Below, in pieces: positions 1 through 10,222 of a stretch of 40,257 nt of DNA (position 1 is its first letter; every line of letters starts with the position of its first letter). This stretch comes from Gammaproteobacteria bacterium (GTDB taxonomy: Bacteria > Pseudomonadota > Gammaproteobacteria > Acidiferrobacterales > Sulfurifustaceae). Location of the stretch: positions 1 through 40,257 of the forward strand of contig JACQBD010000120.1 of assembly GCA_016194665.1 (NCBI GenBank), read 5' to 3'. The translations under genes and the position numbers were made by a program. The notes under the pieces were generated by a model that did no database searches, was not told where the DNA came from, and was given only the letters and a program-made list of their open reading frames with translations.

Positions 1-974
1 AGCGTCGGCGGCGGTTCGCCGGGTTTGCGGCCGGAGAGATAGCGTGAGTAGTTTTCAATACCGGAGCAATAGCCGACTTCACGCATCATTTCGAGATCGT
101 ACAGCGTGCGTTGTTCCAGACGCTGGGCCTCGACCAATTTTCCGACGCTGCGTAATTGATCCAAACGTTCGTGCAATTCTTGTTTAATATGCGTAATCGC
201 ATTGAGAATGGTCTCGCGCGGCGTGACGTAATGCGACGAAGGATAGATCGTGGTGCGCGCCAATCGGGCGTTGATTTCGCCGGTCAGCGGATCGAATTCG
301 GAAATATTTTCGATGTCGTCGCCAAACAGCTCGACTCTGATAGCCAACTTCTCGGACTCGGCGGGAAATATATCGATCACATCGCCATGCACCCGGAACG
401 TACCGCGATGCAATTCAATGTCATTACGCGTGTACTGCATTTCGGCCAAACGCTGCAACATGGCACGCTGCGCCATGGCACTTCCCTGACGCAGATGCAA
501 AATCATGCTGTGATAGGCATCGACATCGCCCAAACCGTAAATCGCCGAGACCGTGGCGACGATGATCACGTCTTCGCGTTCCAACAAGGCCTTGGTCGCC
601 GACAGCCGCATCTGCTCGATTTGTTCGTTGATGGAGGCGTCTTTCTCTATATAAGTATCCGACGAAGGCACGTAGGCTTCCGGCTGGTAATAGTCGTAAT
701 ACGACACGAAATATTCCACGGCATTGCGCGGGAAAAAATCGCGGAATTCGGCGTAGAGCTGCGCCGCCAGCGTCTTATTCGGCGCCAGCACCAAGGTCGG
801 GCGTTGAATTTCTTGGATGACGTTGGCCACGGTAAAAGTCTTGCCGGAACCGGTGACACCGAGCAAGGTCTGATAAGCTTCACCGTTGCGCAGTCCCGCT
901 AGCAACGCGGCAATGGCTTGCGGCTGATCGCCGGCCGGTGAAAACGGCTGCGCGAGTTCAAATTTCTGATTCAT
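1..974 (-). CDS. uvrB: Excinuclease ABC subunit B, N-terminal part (gene continues beyond the left edge)
   Basis: Reverse-strand translation from ATG (974-972): [131 protein letters not shown], characteristic UvrB N-terminus with Walker A. Absent from the ORF track because it runs off the edge. Confidence 0.96.
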   Translation of the reverse strand, partial: MNQKFELAQPFSPAGDQPQAIAALLAGLRNGEAYQTLLGVTGSGKTFTVANVIQEIQRPTLVLAPNKTLAAQLYAEFRDFFPRNAVEYFVSYYDYYQPEAYVPSSDTYIEKDASINEQIEQMRLSATKALLEREDVIIVATVSAIYGLGDVDAYHSMILHLRQGSAMAQRAMLQRLAEMQYTRNDIELHRGTFRVHGDVIDIFPAESEKLAIRVELFGDDIENISEFDPLTGEINARLARTTIYPSSHYVTPRETILNAITHIKQELHERLDQLRSVGKLVEAQRLEQRTLYDLEMMREVGYCSGIENYSRYLSGRKPGEPPPT

Positions 975-1044
975 GCACTATCGTTTTTCCGTGTGGTTGC
1001 GGGTATATTACCGCGTTTTTCAAATATTGCTGCCCGAGGATCCG

Positions 1045-2238
1045 TTGTCTGCCATCCGTCTATCGAACCGCGTTAATCGCATAAAACCTTCTCCTACTCT
1101 CGCCGTGGACGCCAAAGCTAAAGCGCTCAAGGCGCAAGGCAAGGACGTGATTAGTTTGGGGGCGGGCGAGCCGGATTTCGATACCCCGGATCATATTAAG
1201 GAAGCAGCGATCCGCGCCATCCGCGACGGCTTTACTAAATATACCGCGGTCGACGGCACGCCCGCTTTGAAGCAAGCGGTGATCGGCAAATTCAAACGCG
1301 ACAATGGTTTGGATTATACGCCGGATGAAGTATTGGTTTCGGTCGGCGGCAAACAAAGTTTTTTTAATTTGGCGCAAGCGCTGCTCGATAAAGACGATGA
1401 AGTCATTATCCCTGCACCGTATTGGGTTTCTTATCCCGACATGGTTTTGTTGGCGGACGCGAGTCCCGTCATCATCTCCGCCGGCATGGACCAAGCGTTT
1501 AAGATTCATCCCGATCAACTCGATCGCACCATCACACGCCAAACGCGTTTATTGGTGATCAATAGCCCGTCGAATCCGACCGGCAGTGTTTATACGCGCG
1601 CGGAACTTGGCGCGCTCGGCGAAGTATTGCGCCGACATCCACACGTCCTTATTGCCACTGACGATATGTACGAACACATTCTGTGGGCCGACGAAGCCTT
1701 CAGCAATATTCTCAACGCTTGTCCCGATCTTAAGGATCGCACGATAGTATTGAACGGCGTCTCGAAAGTGTACGCCATGACCGGTTGGCGCATCGGTTAC
1801 GCCGCCGGCCCCAAACCTTTGATCGCGGCGATGAAAAAAATTCAATCGCAAAGCACTTCCAATCCCACTTCGATCGCGCAAGTGGCGGCGGAAACGGCGC
1901 TGAACGGCGACCAAGCTTGTCTGGTGCCGATGGTGCGCGCGTTTAAAGAACGCCACGACCGCGTCGTCGCGCGTTTAAATAAAATCCGCGGCGTGCATTG
2001 TCTGCCGACGCAAGGAACTTTTTATGCATTTCCGGATTTCAGCCAAGCCATCGCCGCGACGGCCGGTGTCAGCAACGACGTCGAGATGGCCGAGTACATT
2101 CTCAATAAAGCTGAAGTCGCGCTAGTACCCGGTTCCGCCTTCGGCGCCGAAGGACACCTGCGATTATCCTACGCCACGTCCATGACGCTGCTCGACAAAG
2201 CCTTGGATCGGATAGAAAATTTATTGGGCAAAAATTAA
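1045..2238 (+). CDS. aspC: Pyridoxal-phosphate-dependent class I aminotransferase (aspartate aminotransferase-like)
   Basis: DVISLGAGEPDFDTPDHIK, NSPSNPTGSVY, NGVSKVYAMTGWRIGYAAGP (PLP lysine motif). The ORF opens at 973, but the likely start is TTG 1045 (LSAIRLSNRVNRIKPSPTLAVDAKAKAL); the 973 ATG overlaps the uvrB start. Confidence 0.88.
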   Translation: MSAIRLSNRVNRIKPSPTLAVDAKAKALKAQGKDVISLGAGEPDFDTPDHIKEAAIRAIRDGFTKYTAVDGTPALKQAVIGKFKRDNGLDYTPDEVLVSVGGKQSFFNLAQALLDKDDEVIIPAPYWVSYPDMVLLADASPVIISAGMDQAFKIHPDQLDRTITRQTRLLVINSPSNPTGSVYTRAELGALGEVLRRHPHVLIATDDMYEHILWADEAFSNILNACPDLKDRTIVLNGVSKVYAMTGWRIGYAAGPKPLIAAMKKIQSQSTSNPTSIAQVAAETALNGDQACLVPMVRAFKERHDRVVARLNKIRGVHCLPTQGTFYAFPDFSQAIAATAGVSNDVEMAEYILNKAEVALVPGSAFGAEGHLRLSYATSMTLLDKALDRIENLLGKN

Positions 2239-2376
2239 TATCTAAAGCTTTAGTTCTCAGTTTTGCAAAATATAAAACAATGTGGGCATAATAAATTTCA
2301 TCATAAATAATTAAAAAAAATACTGGATCTGACGCAGCCCGGCGTTTCTGCATCAGAAATAAAAACGAGAACCTAA

Positions 2377-2988
2377 ATGGAGTTTGGGGTGGGAAGTTTT
2401 TGTTACCCATCGAAGTTTTCGCACGGAGGCTTCAGGCTTTGCCTGAGACAGGCCGGTTATTCTCTGTATGACTTAATCATTACTTCGGCGGTGGCGGGTG
2501 TCGTCAGCATTGGCGCCACTAGCATGGCGAGTCTTCTACAAAGCACGCGCATGACATCTGAAATAAATGAACTAATGACACAGCTTAATCTCGCTCGCAG
2601 TGAAGCGATTAAGCGTGGAACTACCGTAACATTATGCAAAAGTGCAAATGGAAAAGTCTGCACAGATAAGGCGGAATGGCATGACGGTTTGATAATTTTT
2701 GTGGACGAGAACGCAAACCATCAAATAGATGGCAGCGAGAATCTCATATATGTAAAGCCAGGACGGCAGGGAAATGTATCATTCCGTTACGGCGGAGAAA
2801 AAGAACTCTATTCTTATACTACCTATCATCCTGAGGGCTATGCCCGACCAAACGCCACCTTTACTTTCTGTAATGACCGCAGTTCGACGCAGGCTAAAGC
2901 GGTTATCATCAATACTGTTGGCCGCCCACGCAGCTCAATAAAAGATCCCGATAATAAGCCACTCAATTGTTCTTGGGTAACTCCTTGA
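2377..2988 (+). CDS. GspH/FimT-family type IV pilin-like (pseudopilin) protein
   Basis: Leader QAGYSLYDLIITSAVAGVVSIGATSMASLLQSTRMTSEINELMTQLNLARSEAIKRGTTVTLCKS...W.DGLIIFVDENANHQIDGSENLI, typical of GspH/FimT. Start codon uncertain. Confidence 0.8.
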   Translation: MEFGVGSFCYPSKFSHGGFRLCLRQAGYSLYDLIITSAVAGVVSIGATSMASLLQSTRMTSEINELMTQLNLARSEAIKRGTTVTLCKSANGKVCTDKAEWHDGLIIFVDENANHQIDGSENLIYVKPGRQGNVSFRYGGEKELYSYTTYHPEGYARPNATFTFCNDRSSTQAKAVIINTVGRPRSSIKDPDNKPLNCSWVTP

Positions 2989-3030
2989 CCCTACCCGCCT
3001 TACCCCATAACATACGCGCCCTTCGACTAT

Positions 3031-3106
<76 letters not shown>

Positions 3107-3167
3107 ATATAAACAAGCTGTTAAACATTTCTTCGTCAAACCCTCTCTTCTCTTGGTACAATTTACA

Positions 3168-3190
3168 GCGCGTTAAGACGCGCAATTTTT
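3168..3190 (+). terminator. Possible rho-independent terminator downstream of tRNA-Asn
   Basis: GCGCGT-taag-ACGCGC (6-bp perfect stem) followed by AATTTTT. Confidence 0.5.
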
Positions 3191-3239
3191 CCAGCAGGAA
3201 CGCAGGAATCATTCAAAAATAACAACGAATGTATGTACG

Positions 3240-6200
3240 ATGTTTTGGAAAATATCAGTCAAGGGTAGAGGCGTAATTGTCTGCGCCAAATCATGTATCC
3301 AGCCCATATTAATTTTGGGCACTGTATTCGGTGTGCTTAATTCTCCCGCGTTTGCGTTTTTGCCCATGCAAAATTTGCAAGCCCCGCCGACAACTCAAGC
3401 CAGCTCTGTCCCACGCATTTCTCATCGCTATGTCCCGGGGCAGATGATTGTTAAATACAAATCTTCAGTCACTCTATCGGTGCGCGAAGCAGTAAAAAAT
3501 CGCGTTCGATTTAAAGATATTACTCTTGATCGCAGCGATTCACTGGACAAACTTCATAAAAAATTTTCGGTGCGCAAGGCCAAGCCTATATTTCGTAGCG
3601 AAGCCGAAGAAGACGCCATTCTGGGTCCAAAAACTTTAACTGCGCTCAAAGAAATTCATCATCGCCAACTCGCACAGGCCAAAAATAATCTATCGATAGC
3701 GGCAGCAATGACACCACCGGCATTCCAGAACGATGCAGATATTAGTCATGTCTACGTCCTCGAGTTATCGCCGAACGTTAAAATTGAAACGGCGGTGAAG
3801 GATTTCGCCAATGACCCGCACGTGGAATATGCCCAGCCGAACTATATCGTGCGCGCGCAATTTACTCCTAACGATCCCTTTTGGGCGACGTCGAAAACCT
3901 GGGGGCAATTGAGCCGAGACTTATGGGGGCTATCGTACGACAACACCGAACGGGCTTGGGATATTTCACAAGGCGCCGGCGTGACAGTGGCCGTAGTGGA
4001 TTCAGGCGTGGATTACAATCATCCAGATATCGCCGCGAATCTCGTGAGCGGATGGAACTTCATTAACAATACCGATGACACCATGGATGATTTCGGTCAC
4101 GGCACACACATCGCCGGAATTATTGCCGCCACTGGCAATAATAATATTGGCGTCATTGGCGTCGCTCCGCTCGCGCGAATCATGCCCATCAAATTTTTGG
4201 ATCAATTCGGCAGCGGCAAATTTGACGCTGCGGCAGCGGCTATCGTTTATGCCGCGGAACATGGCGCGAACGTAATCAATAACAGCTGGGAATGCGACGA
4301 ACAATGCCCGAATAATCCGGTTATCGAAGATGCGGTGCGCACCGCTTATTCGCTGGGCGCAGTGATCGTGTTTTCTGCCGGCAACGCTAGCGACGATGTT
4401 TTTTATTACAGCCCGCAAAATATGCCGCAAGTTATCTTGGCGGCCGCTACCACTCCCCATGACAAACCCAATTTTTTTTCCAACCATGGTGGTGATCTCG
4501 ATATTTCTGCGCCCGGCGGTGGCGCGCTCATGCCATTATTTTTTAATCCTTACGACCCCAACGCGGTAAATATTCTTTCACTCAAAGCAGCCGGGTGTAA
4601 TCCGGCCATTTTCTGTCCAGCTGAGCTGATCGTGGGCGGCGACTATGTACGGCAAGCCGGCACATCCATGGCGGCAGGATATGTTTCCGGATTAGCGGCG
4701 CTTATTTTGGCAAAAAATCCTGAGTACACAGCGGAACAAGTGAGACAAGCAATTCGCATTACCGGCAAAGATATCGGTTCAATAGGTTACGATACGGCTA
4801 CTGGTTATGGACGTATCCGGCCGGTACTCGCTTTGAAAACGGCCACACCATTGGCGGCTCTTATCACGCAACCTTCCAGCATCACAGCGACTGGCATTAC
4901 AGAAATCGCGACAAGGGGTATTACTGGAGGCCCTGGATTCAAAGATTGGACGCTCGCTTACCGTAAGAGTCAATCCAATTCGGATTGGAAAATTTTAGTT
5001 AAAGATTCGAAAACAGCGTCCGCTATCGATCAAGATGCATTGCTGACTAATTGGAAGATTCGTTCCCTTCAAGATGGCCCGTATACTTTAAAATTAACTG
5101 TGCGCAGCACCAATGGTCATGTTTACGAAGACCGTCAAGCTATCCTCATCGATCAAACCGCGATTCAATTAACCGGAGCGCAAATCTTCAACGGCGGAAA
5201 TTTATTTAGAAGCGACGTGACTCTGTTTGGCACAGCCGCGCCAACCAATTTTTTAAACTACCAATTGCAAGTACGAAACAGCAGCGGCGTTCTCCTGGTC
5301 AACCCCAATATTACGCTGACTCAAGGTGGCGCTCAGAAAATCTATAACGGTGAGCTGGGAACCTGGCATACGTCAGGAGCACCAGCCGACAATTATACGA
5401 TTGAGCTTATTGTGAATCTGAAAAATGGTTCCAGTGTCGTCAAATCCACCGAAGCTTTTATATACGATCCGACAGTGCATCCCGGCTGGCCGGTAAACTT
5501 AAGTTTTCCTTCCGCGCAAAACTCCTCCATCGACTTGCTCGATCATTTGACTGTCGCCGATATCGATCGCGACGGTAAATCCGAACTTATTATTGGTTAC
5601 GGCAACTCGGTGCGAATTTTCGACCATACGGGCGCAGCGCTGCACGGCTGGCCCCAAAGTATCGATCCCGCGGACGCGGGATATTTGATACAACGAAGTC
5701 CGGTCGTAGCTGATTTGGATGGCGATGGTTCGCCGGAAATTATCGCCGCTAACAACAACGGCGAAGTGTTTATATGGCGCGCCGATGGCATGTTGCTACC
5801 GGGCTGGCCGAAACAATTGGCTGATACGACGCCGACGCTTGTTGCTTCAGCTCTCGATACGGGCGCTATGGTCCGAATTATCCTGACGACCCCTTATGGT
5901 TTAGTAAATGTTTTGGATATCGACGGAAACAGTTTGCCCGGTTGGCCCCAGCAACTCGACAGTGGCATATTTGGCGTACCCGCCGTGGGCGATATGAATC
6001 ATGATGGAACAAAAGAAATTCTCGTTTCTAATGAAAGCAAACTATATGCCTTGGACTACCTCGGCAATCTCTTGCCAAATTGGCCCAAACAAGTCCCTTT
6101 CTTAAACTCGAAGTGGAGTGCATATCCTGCGCTCGGTGATGTAACGGGCAACGGAGCACTGAATGCCGTGGTGACTCTGACAGATAGTGTTAGCTTAAAC

Positions 6201-6794
6201 AGCGCTGTTTACGTATTTCAATACGATGGCCAAACTGTTGCGATCATGCCGACAGCAACCCCCTATCCAAATCCGCCTGGACTGGCCGATATCAACGGTG
6301 ATGGTAAAACCGACATCGTTGTAGGTAATCAGCTCGTATTTGACGGAGGCATCGTGCCAACCGATTATCTCAATGCGTGGAATGGCGACGGTACAATTTT
6401 AAATTCTGCTTGGCCCGTGAAAATCTTAGATGTCACCAATGATTCATTTGTTTACAACACCGGTTTTGGATTCGGTTCACCGACGCTTGTGGATGTAGAG
6501 GGTAAAGGTCAGATCGATATTGTCGCCTCCTCCGATACGCGTTTGTTTGCTGTCAACGCTTACCGTCCGGATGGCAGCCCCGTGCCAGGCTTTCCTAAAC
6601 CCAGCGTTACCATCGGCGCGCACCAAAGCAATGCTATCGCCGTCGCTGATCTCGATGGCGATGGATTGCTTGAATTGGCATGGATCGATGCAAATCTAAA
6701 TTTGTGGGTATGGGACCTGCCGGTGTCGAATTCACCTATTCCCACCTGGCGTATGTTTCGTCACGATCCAGGTCATTCCGCCGCGACTAATTAA
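3240..6794 (+). CDS. Secreted S8 (subtilisin-like) serine peptidase with C-terminal FG-GAP/VCBS-type beta-propeller repeats
   Basis: N-terminal hydrophobic signal; propeptide-like YVPGQMIVKYK; catalytic Asp VAVVDSGVDYNHPDI, His GHGTHIAGIIAA, Ser AGTSMAAGYVSGLAA; C-terminal repeats ADIDRDGKSE, ADLDGDGSPE, GDMNHDGTKE, ADINGDGKTD, ADLDGDGLLE alternating with GWP motifs. Confidence 0.93.
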   Translation: MFWKISVKGRGVIVCAKSCIQPILILGTVFGVLNSPAFAFLPMQNLQAPPTTQASSVPRISHRYVPGQMIVKYKSSVTLSVREAVKNRVRFKDITLDRSDSLDKLHKKFSVRKAKPIFRSEAEEDAILGPKTLTALKEIHHRQLAQAKNNLSIAAAMTPPAFQNDADISHVYVLELSPNVKIETAVKDFANDPHVEYAQPNYIVRAQFTPNDPFWATSKTWGQLSRDLWGLSYDNTERAWDISQGAGVTVAVVDSGVDYNHPDIAANLVSGWNFINNTDDTMDDFGHGTHIAGIIAATGNNNIGVIGVAPLARIMPIKFLDQFGSGKFDAAAAAIVYAAEHGANVINNSWECDEQCPNNPVIEDAVRTAYSLGAVIVFSAGNASDDVFYYSPQNMPQVILAAATTPHDKPNFFSNHGGDLDISAPGGGALMPLFFNPYDPNAVNILSLKAAGCNPAIFCPAELIVGGDYVRQAGTSMAAGYVSGLAALILAKNPEYTAEQVRQAIRITGKDIGSIGYDTATGYGRIRPVLALKTATPLAALITQPSSITATGITEIATRGITGGPGFKDWTLAYRKSQSNSDWKILVKDSKTASAIDQDALLTNWKIRSLQDGPYTLKLTVRSTNGHVYEDRQAILIDQTAIQLTGAQIFNGGNLFRSDVTLFGTAAPTNFLNYQLQVRNSSGVLLVNPNITLTQGGAQKIYNGELGTWHTSGAPADNYTIELIVNLKNGSSVVKSTEAFIYDPTVHPGWPVNLSFPSAQNSSIDLLDHLTVADIDRDGKSELIIGYGNSVRIFDHTGAALHGWPQSIDPADAGYLIQRSPVVADLDGDGSPEIIAANNNGEVFIWRADGMLLPGWPKQLADTTPTLVASALDTGAMVRIILTTPYGLVNVLDIDGNSLPGWPQQLDSGIFGVPAVGDMNHDGTKEILVSNESKLYALDYLGNLLPNWPKQVPFLNSKWSAYPALGDVTGNGALNAVVTLTDSVSLNSAVYVFQYDGQTVAIMPTATPYPNPPGLADINGDGKTDIVVGNQLVFDGGIVPTDYLNAWNGDGTILNSAWPVKILDVTNDSFVYNTGFGFGSPTLVDVEGKGQIDIVASSDTRLFAVNAYRPDGSPVPGFPKPSVTIGAHQSNAIAVADLDGDGLLELAWIDANLNLWVWDLPVSNSPIPTWRMFRHDPGHSAATN

Positions 6795-6831
6795 AAATAG
6801 AATCCGATCGTCAGCATGCTTTTTTAAGCGT

Positions 6832-7251
6832 TTACTCCAAAATTGTCGCACCCGCTCGGGCAATTTGACCATCTTCCGACGCTCTTACACCGCTAACGCC
6901 AATAGCTCCGATAATTTTTTTCTGGTAAGTCAGCGGTATGCCGCCTTCCGACGGCAGAACACCGGGGAAACTTAGTACACGCTGCTGTCCTGCCACCAAC
7001 ATCTCTTCCCAATATTTTGTTGGGCGCTTGAAAGCTACCGCGGATTGGGCTTTACGGATGGCGAGCTCCACGCTGCCGAATTGAGCTTCATCCAAGCGCT
7101 GCAGACAAAGCAAATTTCCACCATCGTCGACAATGGCGATCACCACTGGCCAGGAATTTTTAATTGCCTCGGCTTCGGCGGCCGCCATAATTTTTTTCGT
7201 CAGCGCTAAACTTAACGTTGGTTTTTCTTTGAGTTCGTTATCGATTGACAT
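6832..7251 (-). CDS. GlcG/HbpS family (DUF336) haem-binding-type protein
   Basis: LTKKIMAAAEAEAIKNSWPVVIAIVDDGGNLLCLQRLDEAQFGSVELAIRKAQSAVAFKRPT...GGIPLTYQKKIIGAIGVSG: GlcG/HbpS fold signature. Confidence 0.88.
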   Translation of the reverse strand: MSIDNELKEKPTLSLALTKKIMAAAEAEAIKNSWPVVIAIVDDGGNLLCLQRLDEAQFGSVELAIRKAQSAVAFKRPTKYWEEMLVAGQQRVLSFPGVLPSEGGIPLTYQKKIIGAIGVSGVRASEDGQIARAGATILE

Positions 7252-7277
7252 AAATCTATTTCTCCATTTTCATAAGT

Positions 7278-9233
7278 TTACTCATATCGCAAGGCATCGA
7301 TAGGATTGAGCAAGGAAGCCTTGCGCGCGGGATACAGACCAAAAATAATCCCTACCGATCCGGAAAATATAACCGCCAGCAATACCGAGGTTAAAGAGAT
7401 CGAAGTCACCCAACCCGCGAAACTCGACATCAGTTGCGTAATCAACCAACCTAAGGCAATGCCTAGCAACCCGCCGACGGCGCTGATAACAACCGCTTCA
7501 ATTAAAAACTGCGACAAGATATCGCGTCTACGCGCGCCTATCGCTTTGCGCAAACCAATTTCACGCGTGCGCTCGGTCACCGATACCAGCATGATATTCA
7601 TTATGCCGATACCGCCCACCAACAGTGAAATCGCGGCAATCGACGCCAACAGCACCGACATGGTGCGGCTGCTTTCCGAAAGCGCCGATTGAATATCCGC
7701 CATGTTGCGGATTTGAAATGCTTCTTGCTGCTGCGAAAGCGCGATTTTATGACGGTTGTACATCAAACGACGCGTGGCTTCTTGCGTGGCATCGATTTCG
7801 CTGGCATCGTTGACTTCAATATCGATGTAATCCACATAGTCTTTGCCCATCAAACGATGCATCGCCGTCAATACGGGAATCACGATGATGTCATCTTGGT
7901 CGCGCCAACTCGTGGCGCCTTTTTCGGGTAATACGCCGATAATTTGAAAACTGACTTTATTTATCTTAATCATTTCGCCGATCGGATTTTGCCCACCGAA
8001 AAGTTCGCGCACTAAGGTAGTACCGACGATGGCGACGCGACTGCGTTGGCGATTTTCTTCTTCGTTTAAAAATCGGCCTATTTCCGGCACCGTGGCGTGG
8101 ATGCGCGCATACGCAGGACTGGCGCCCAAAATCTGCGTGCTCCAATTTTTATTTCCATAAGTCACCTGACCTCTGCCTGAAACCGCCGGCGCGGCGTCTT
8201 TGACGGCAGATATTTGTTCCTTCAAAGCAACGGCGTCATCCACAGTCAAGCGCGTGGTAGTGCCGGCTTCTTGCGCTACGCCGCCCAGATGAGTCGCACC
8301 TGGACGCAAAACTAAGAGATTCGACCCCAAGGAGGCTAATTGCATTTCGATGGCTTTTTGCGCACCTTGGCCCAAAGCTAGCATGGCCACGACGGCGCTC
8401 ACACCGATTAAAATACCCAACATGGACAACGCGGTGCGGATTTTATTCGCGCCGAGTGTTTTGAAGCCTTGCTGTAAGTGCTCGCGAATTTCGCTTAAAC
8501 GAAATCGATCGGATGACGTCGGTTGGATAGCGGCAGGCAAAATAATCGACGCTGATTTTTGCTGGGCCAGAATTTCATCCGATTGAATCACACCATCGCG
8601 TATGCGGATGAGACGCTTGGCTTGTTTACCGATCTCTTCTTCATGCGTAACAATGACGATGCTGATGCCTTGCGCATTGAGATCTTTCAGCGTCTGCAAT
8701 ATTTCTTTCTGGCTGGCGGAATCGAGATTGCCGGTCGGTTCATCGGCCAAGATCATTCTGGGATTGTTGATCAAAGAACGCGCGATGGCGACGCGCTGCT
8801 GTTGTCCGCCCGAGAGTTCATTCGGTTTGTGCAATATTCTTGTCCCTAAGCCGACGCGCTCCAATAATAGCTTGGCTTTATCGAGCTCAAGTCGTCGGCC
8901 GGAATAAAGCAGAGGCAAAGATACATTTTCCAACGCGGACATTCGCGGTAACAAATTAAATTGCTGAAAGATAAATCCAATCGCTTCTCTACGTAACACC
9001 GCTAGCTCATCTTCATCGAGATGCGCCGCTTCTTTTCCGTACAAACGGTAAGAACCGGAATCGGGCACGTCCAATAAACCCAGCACGTGCATCAACGTGG
9101 ATTTACCGGATCCGGACGGACCCATGATGGCGACAAACTCACCGGGTGCGATGCTTAAAGAAACGCCACGCAAGGCGTATACAGTGGAATCTCCCATGCG
9201 ATAAGTTTTATGAACGTTTTTTAATTCAATCAT
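7278..9233 (-). CDS. macB: MacB-type ABC exporter, fused ATP-binding and FtsX-like permease protein
   Basis: Walker [11 protein letters not shown], signature [15 protein letters not shown], Walker [15 protein letters not shown]-terminal FtsX domain with [28 protein letters not shown]. Confidence 0.94.
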   Translation of the reverse strand: MIELKNVHKTYRMGDSTVYALRGVSLSIAPGEFVAIMGPSGSGKSTLMHVLGLLDVPDSGSYRLYGKEAAHLDEDELAVLRREAIGFIFQQFNLLPRMSALENVSLPLLYSGRRLELDKAKLLLERVGLGTRILHKPNELSGGQQQRVAIARSLINNPRMILADEPTGNLDSASQKEILQTLKDLNAQGISIVIVTHEEEIGKQAKRLIRIRDGVIQSDEILAQQKSASIILPAAIQPTSSDRFRLSEIREHLQQGFKTLGANKIRTALSMLGILIGVSAVVAMLALGQGAQKAIEMQLASLGSNLLVLRPGATHLGGVAQEAGTTTRLTVDDAVALKEQISAVKDAAPAVSGRGQVTYGNKNWSTQILGASPAYARIHATVPEIGRFLNEEENRQRSRVAIVGTTLVRELFGGQNPIGEMIKINKVSFQIIGVLPEKGATSWRDQDDIIVIPVLTAMHRLMGKDYVDYIDIEVNDASEIDATQEATRRLMYNRHKIALSQQQEAFQIRNMADIQSALSESSRTMSVLLASIAAISLLVGGIGIMNIMLVSVTERTREIGLRKAIGARRRDILSQFLIEAVVISAVGGLLGIALGWLITQLMSSFAGWVTSISLTSVLLAVIFSGSVGIIFGLYPARKASLLNPIDALRYE

Positions 9234-9247
9234 GTGCGCGTGAACGT

Positions 9248-10222
9248 TTAACGCGGACGTCGCCCGGAAAGCGGAGAAAACGGATTAGTGCCGGCATTAC
9301 CAGCGGACGATTTTAATTGCGCCACCAAAATTACATCGCCTTCGGCGACGCCGCTGACAGCCACGCGTTTGCCATCGGTAATTCCCAACGTAACTTCTTT
9401 TTCGAGCGGCTTGGCATTTTTGTCCGGGGATTTAATCAACACGGTGGAACGACCGTCGCGCGTGCGCACCGCGTTGCTCGGTAATAGCAAAACATTTTTC
9501 GCCGATGCCGATGAAAAACTGACATTCGCGGTCATGCCGCTGCGCATGAAGTCAGGGGCTTTTTCCGGCAATACGTCGACGACATAGGTGGTCACGTTAT
9601 TCACCGTCTTGGCGTCATACGCAATCTGATCCACATGACCCGGAATGGTTTGATCGGGATAAGCATCCAAGACCAACCACGCTTTTTGCTTTAAACGAAT
9701 TTGCGCGATATCGGTTTCATCCACCTGCGCCTTCACTGTTAGACGATCCGAAATAACGAAGACCGAATCTTGGCCGGTGAAGGTCTGACCGGGTTCAACA
9801 CTGCGCACGATGATCGTGCCATTGATGGGAGCCAGAATCGGCGTGGCGCGATATAATTCTTCCCAGCGCTTTAATTCTTGCGGCCCTTTGGCGCTCGCGG
9901 CATCCAACAACGCCGCTCGTTCTGTGGAACTCATCCACGCTAGCACCTGACTCTTTTTTACTACCTGCCCTTCCTGAACCAAGACATTGTCGATTCGGCC
10001 GGCAATCGGCGGTTTTATCTCCAAACGATTTTCAGGTTGCACGGTACCGGTACTAAGAATTACGGCTTCGATATCGCCGCGCGTCACCGCGACCTCGCGA
10101 TAAGCGGTCTCCGCCGGCACACTGCGCTTCCATCCGAACCAAGCGAGCCCCGCGGCCAACAACAGAATAAAAACCATCAGCGCTATTTTTTTATTTTTTG
10201 AAAACCCGACGCGATCGCTCAT
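9248..10222 (-). CDS. macA: MacA-like/HlyD-family periplasmic adaptor subunit
   Basis: N-terminal TM, GTVQPENRLEIKPPIAGRIDNVLVQEGQVVKKSQVLA and LAPINGTIIVRSVEPGQTF lipoyl halves; start overlaps the stop of the upstream TolC-like gene (10219-10222). Confidence 0.88.
   Translation of the reverse strand: MSDRVGFSKNKKIALMVFILLLAAGLAWFGWKRSVPAETAYREVAVTRGDIEAVILSTGTVQPENRLEIKPPIAGRIDNVLVQEGQVVKKSQVLAWMSSTERAALLDAASAKGPQELKRWEELYRATPILAPINGTIIVRSVEPGQTFTGQDSVFVISDRLTVKAQVDETDIAQIRLKQKAWLVLDAYPDQTIPGHVDQIAYDAKTVNNVTTYVVDVLPEKAPDFMRSGMTANVSFSSASAKNVLLLPSNAVRTRDGRSTVLIKSPDKNAKPLEKEVTLGITDGKRVAVSGVAEGDVILVAQLKSSAGNAGTNPFSPLSGRRPR

Noticed and set aside
156-902. 248-aa plus-strand ORF
   Set aside because: Antisense to uvrB, which is clearly coding on the minus strand.
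973-1044. Upstream ATG of the aminotransferase ORF at 973
   Set aside because: The start overlaps the divergent uvrB start and the extra 24 residues ([24 protein letters not shown]) do not resemble the family; TTG 1045 is more plausible.
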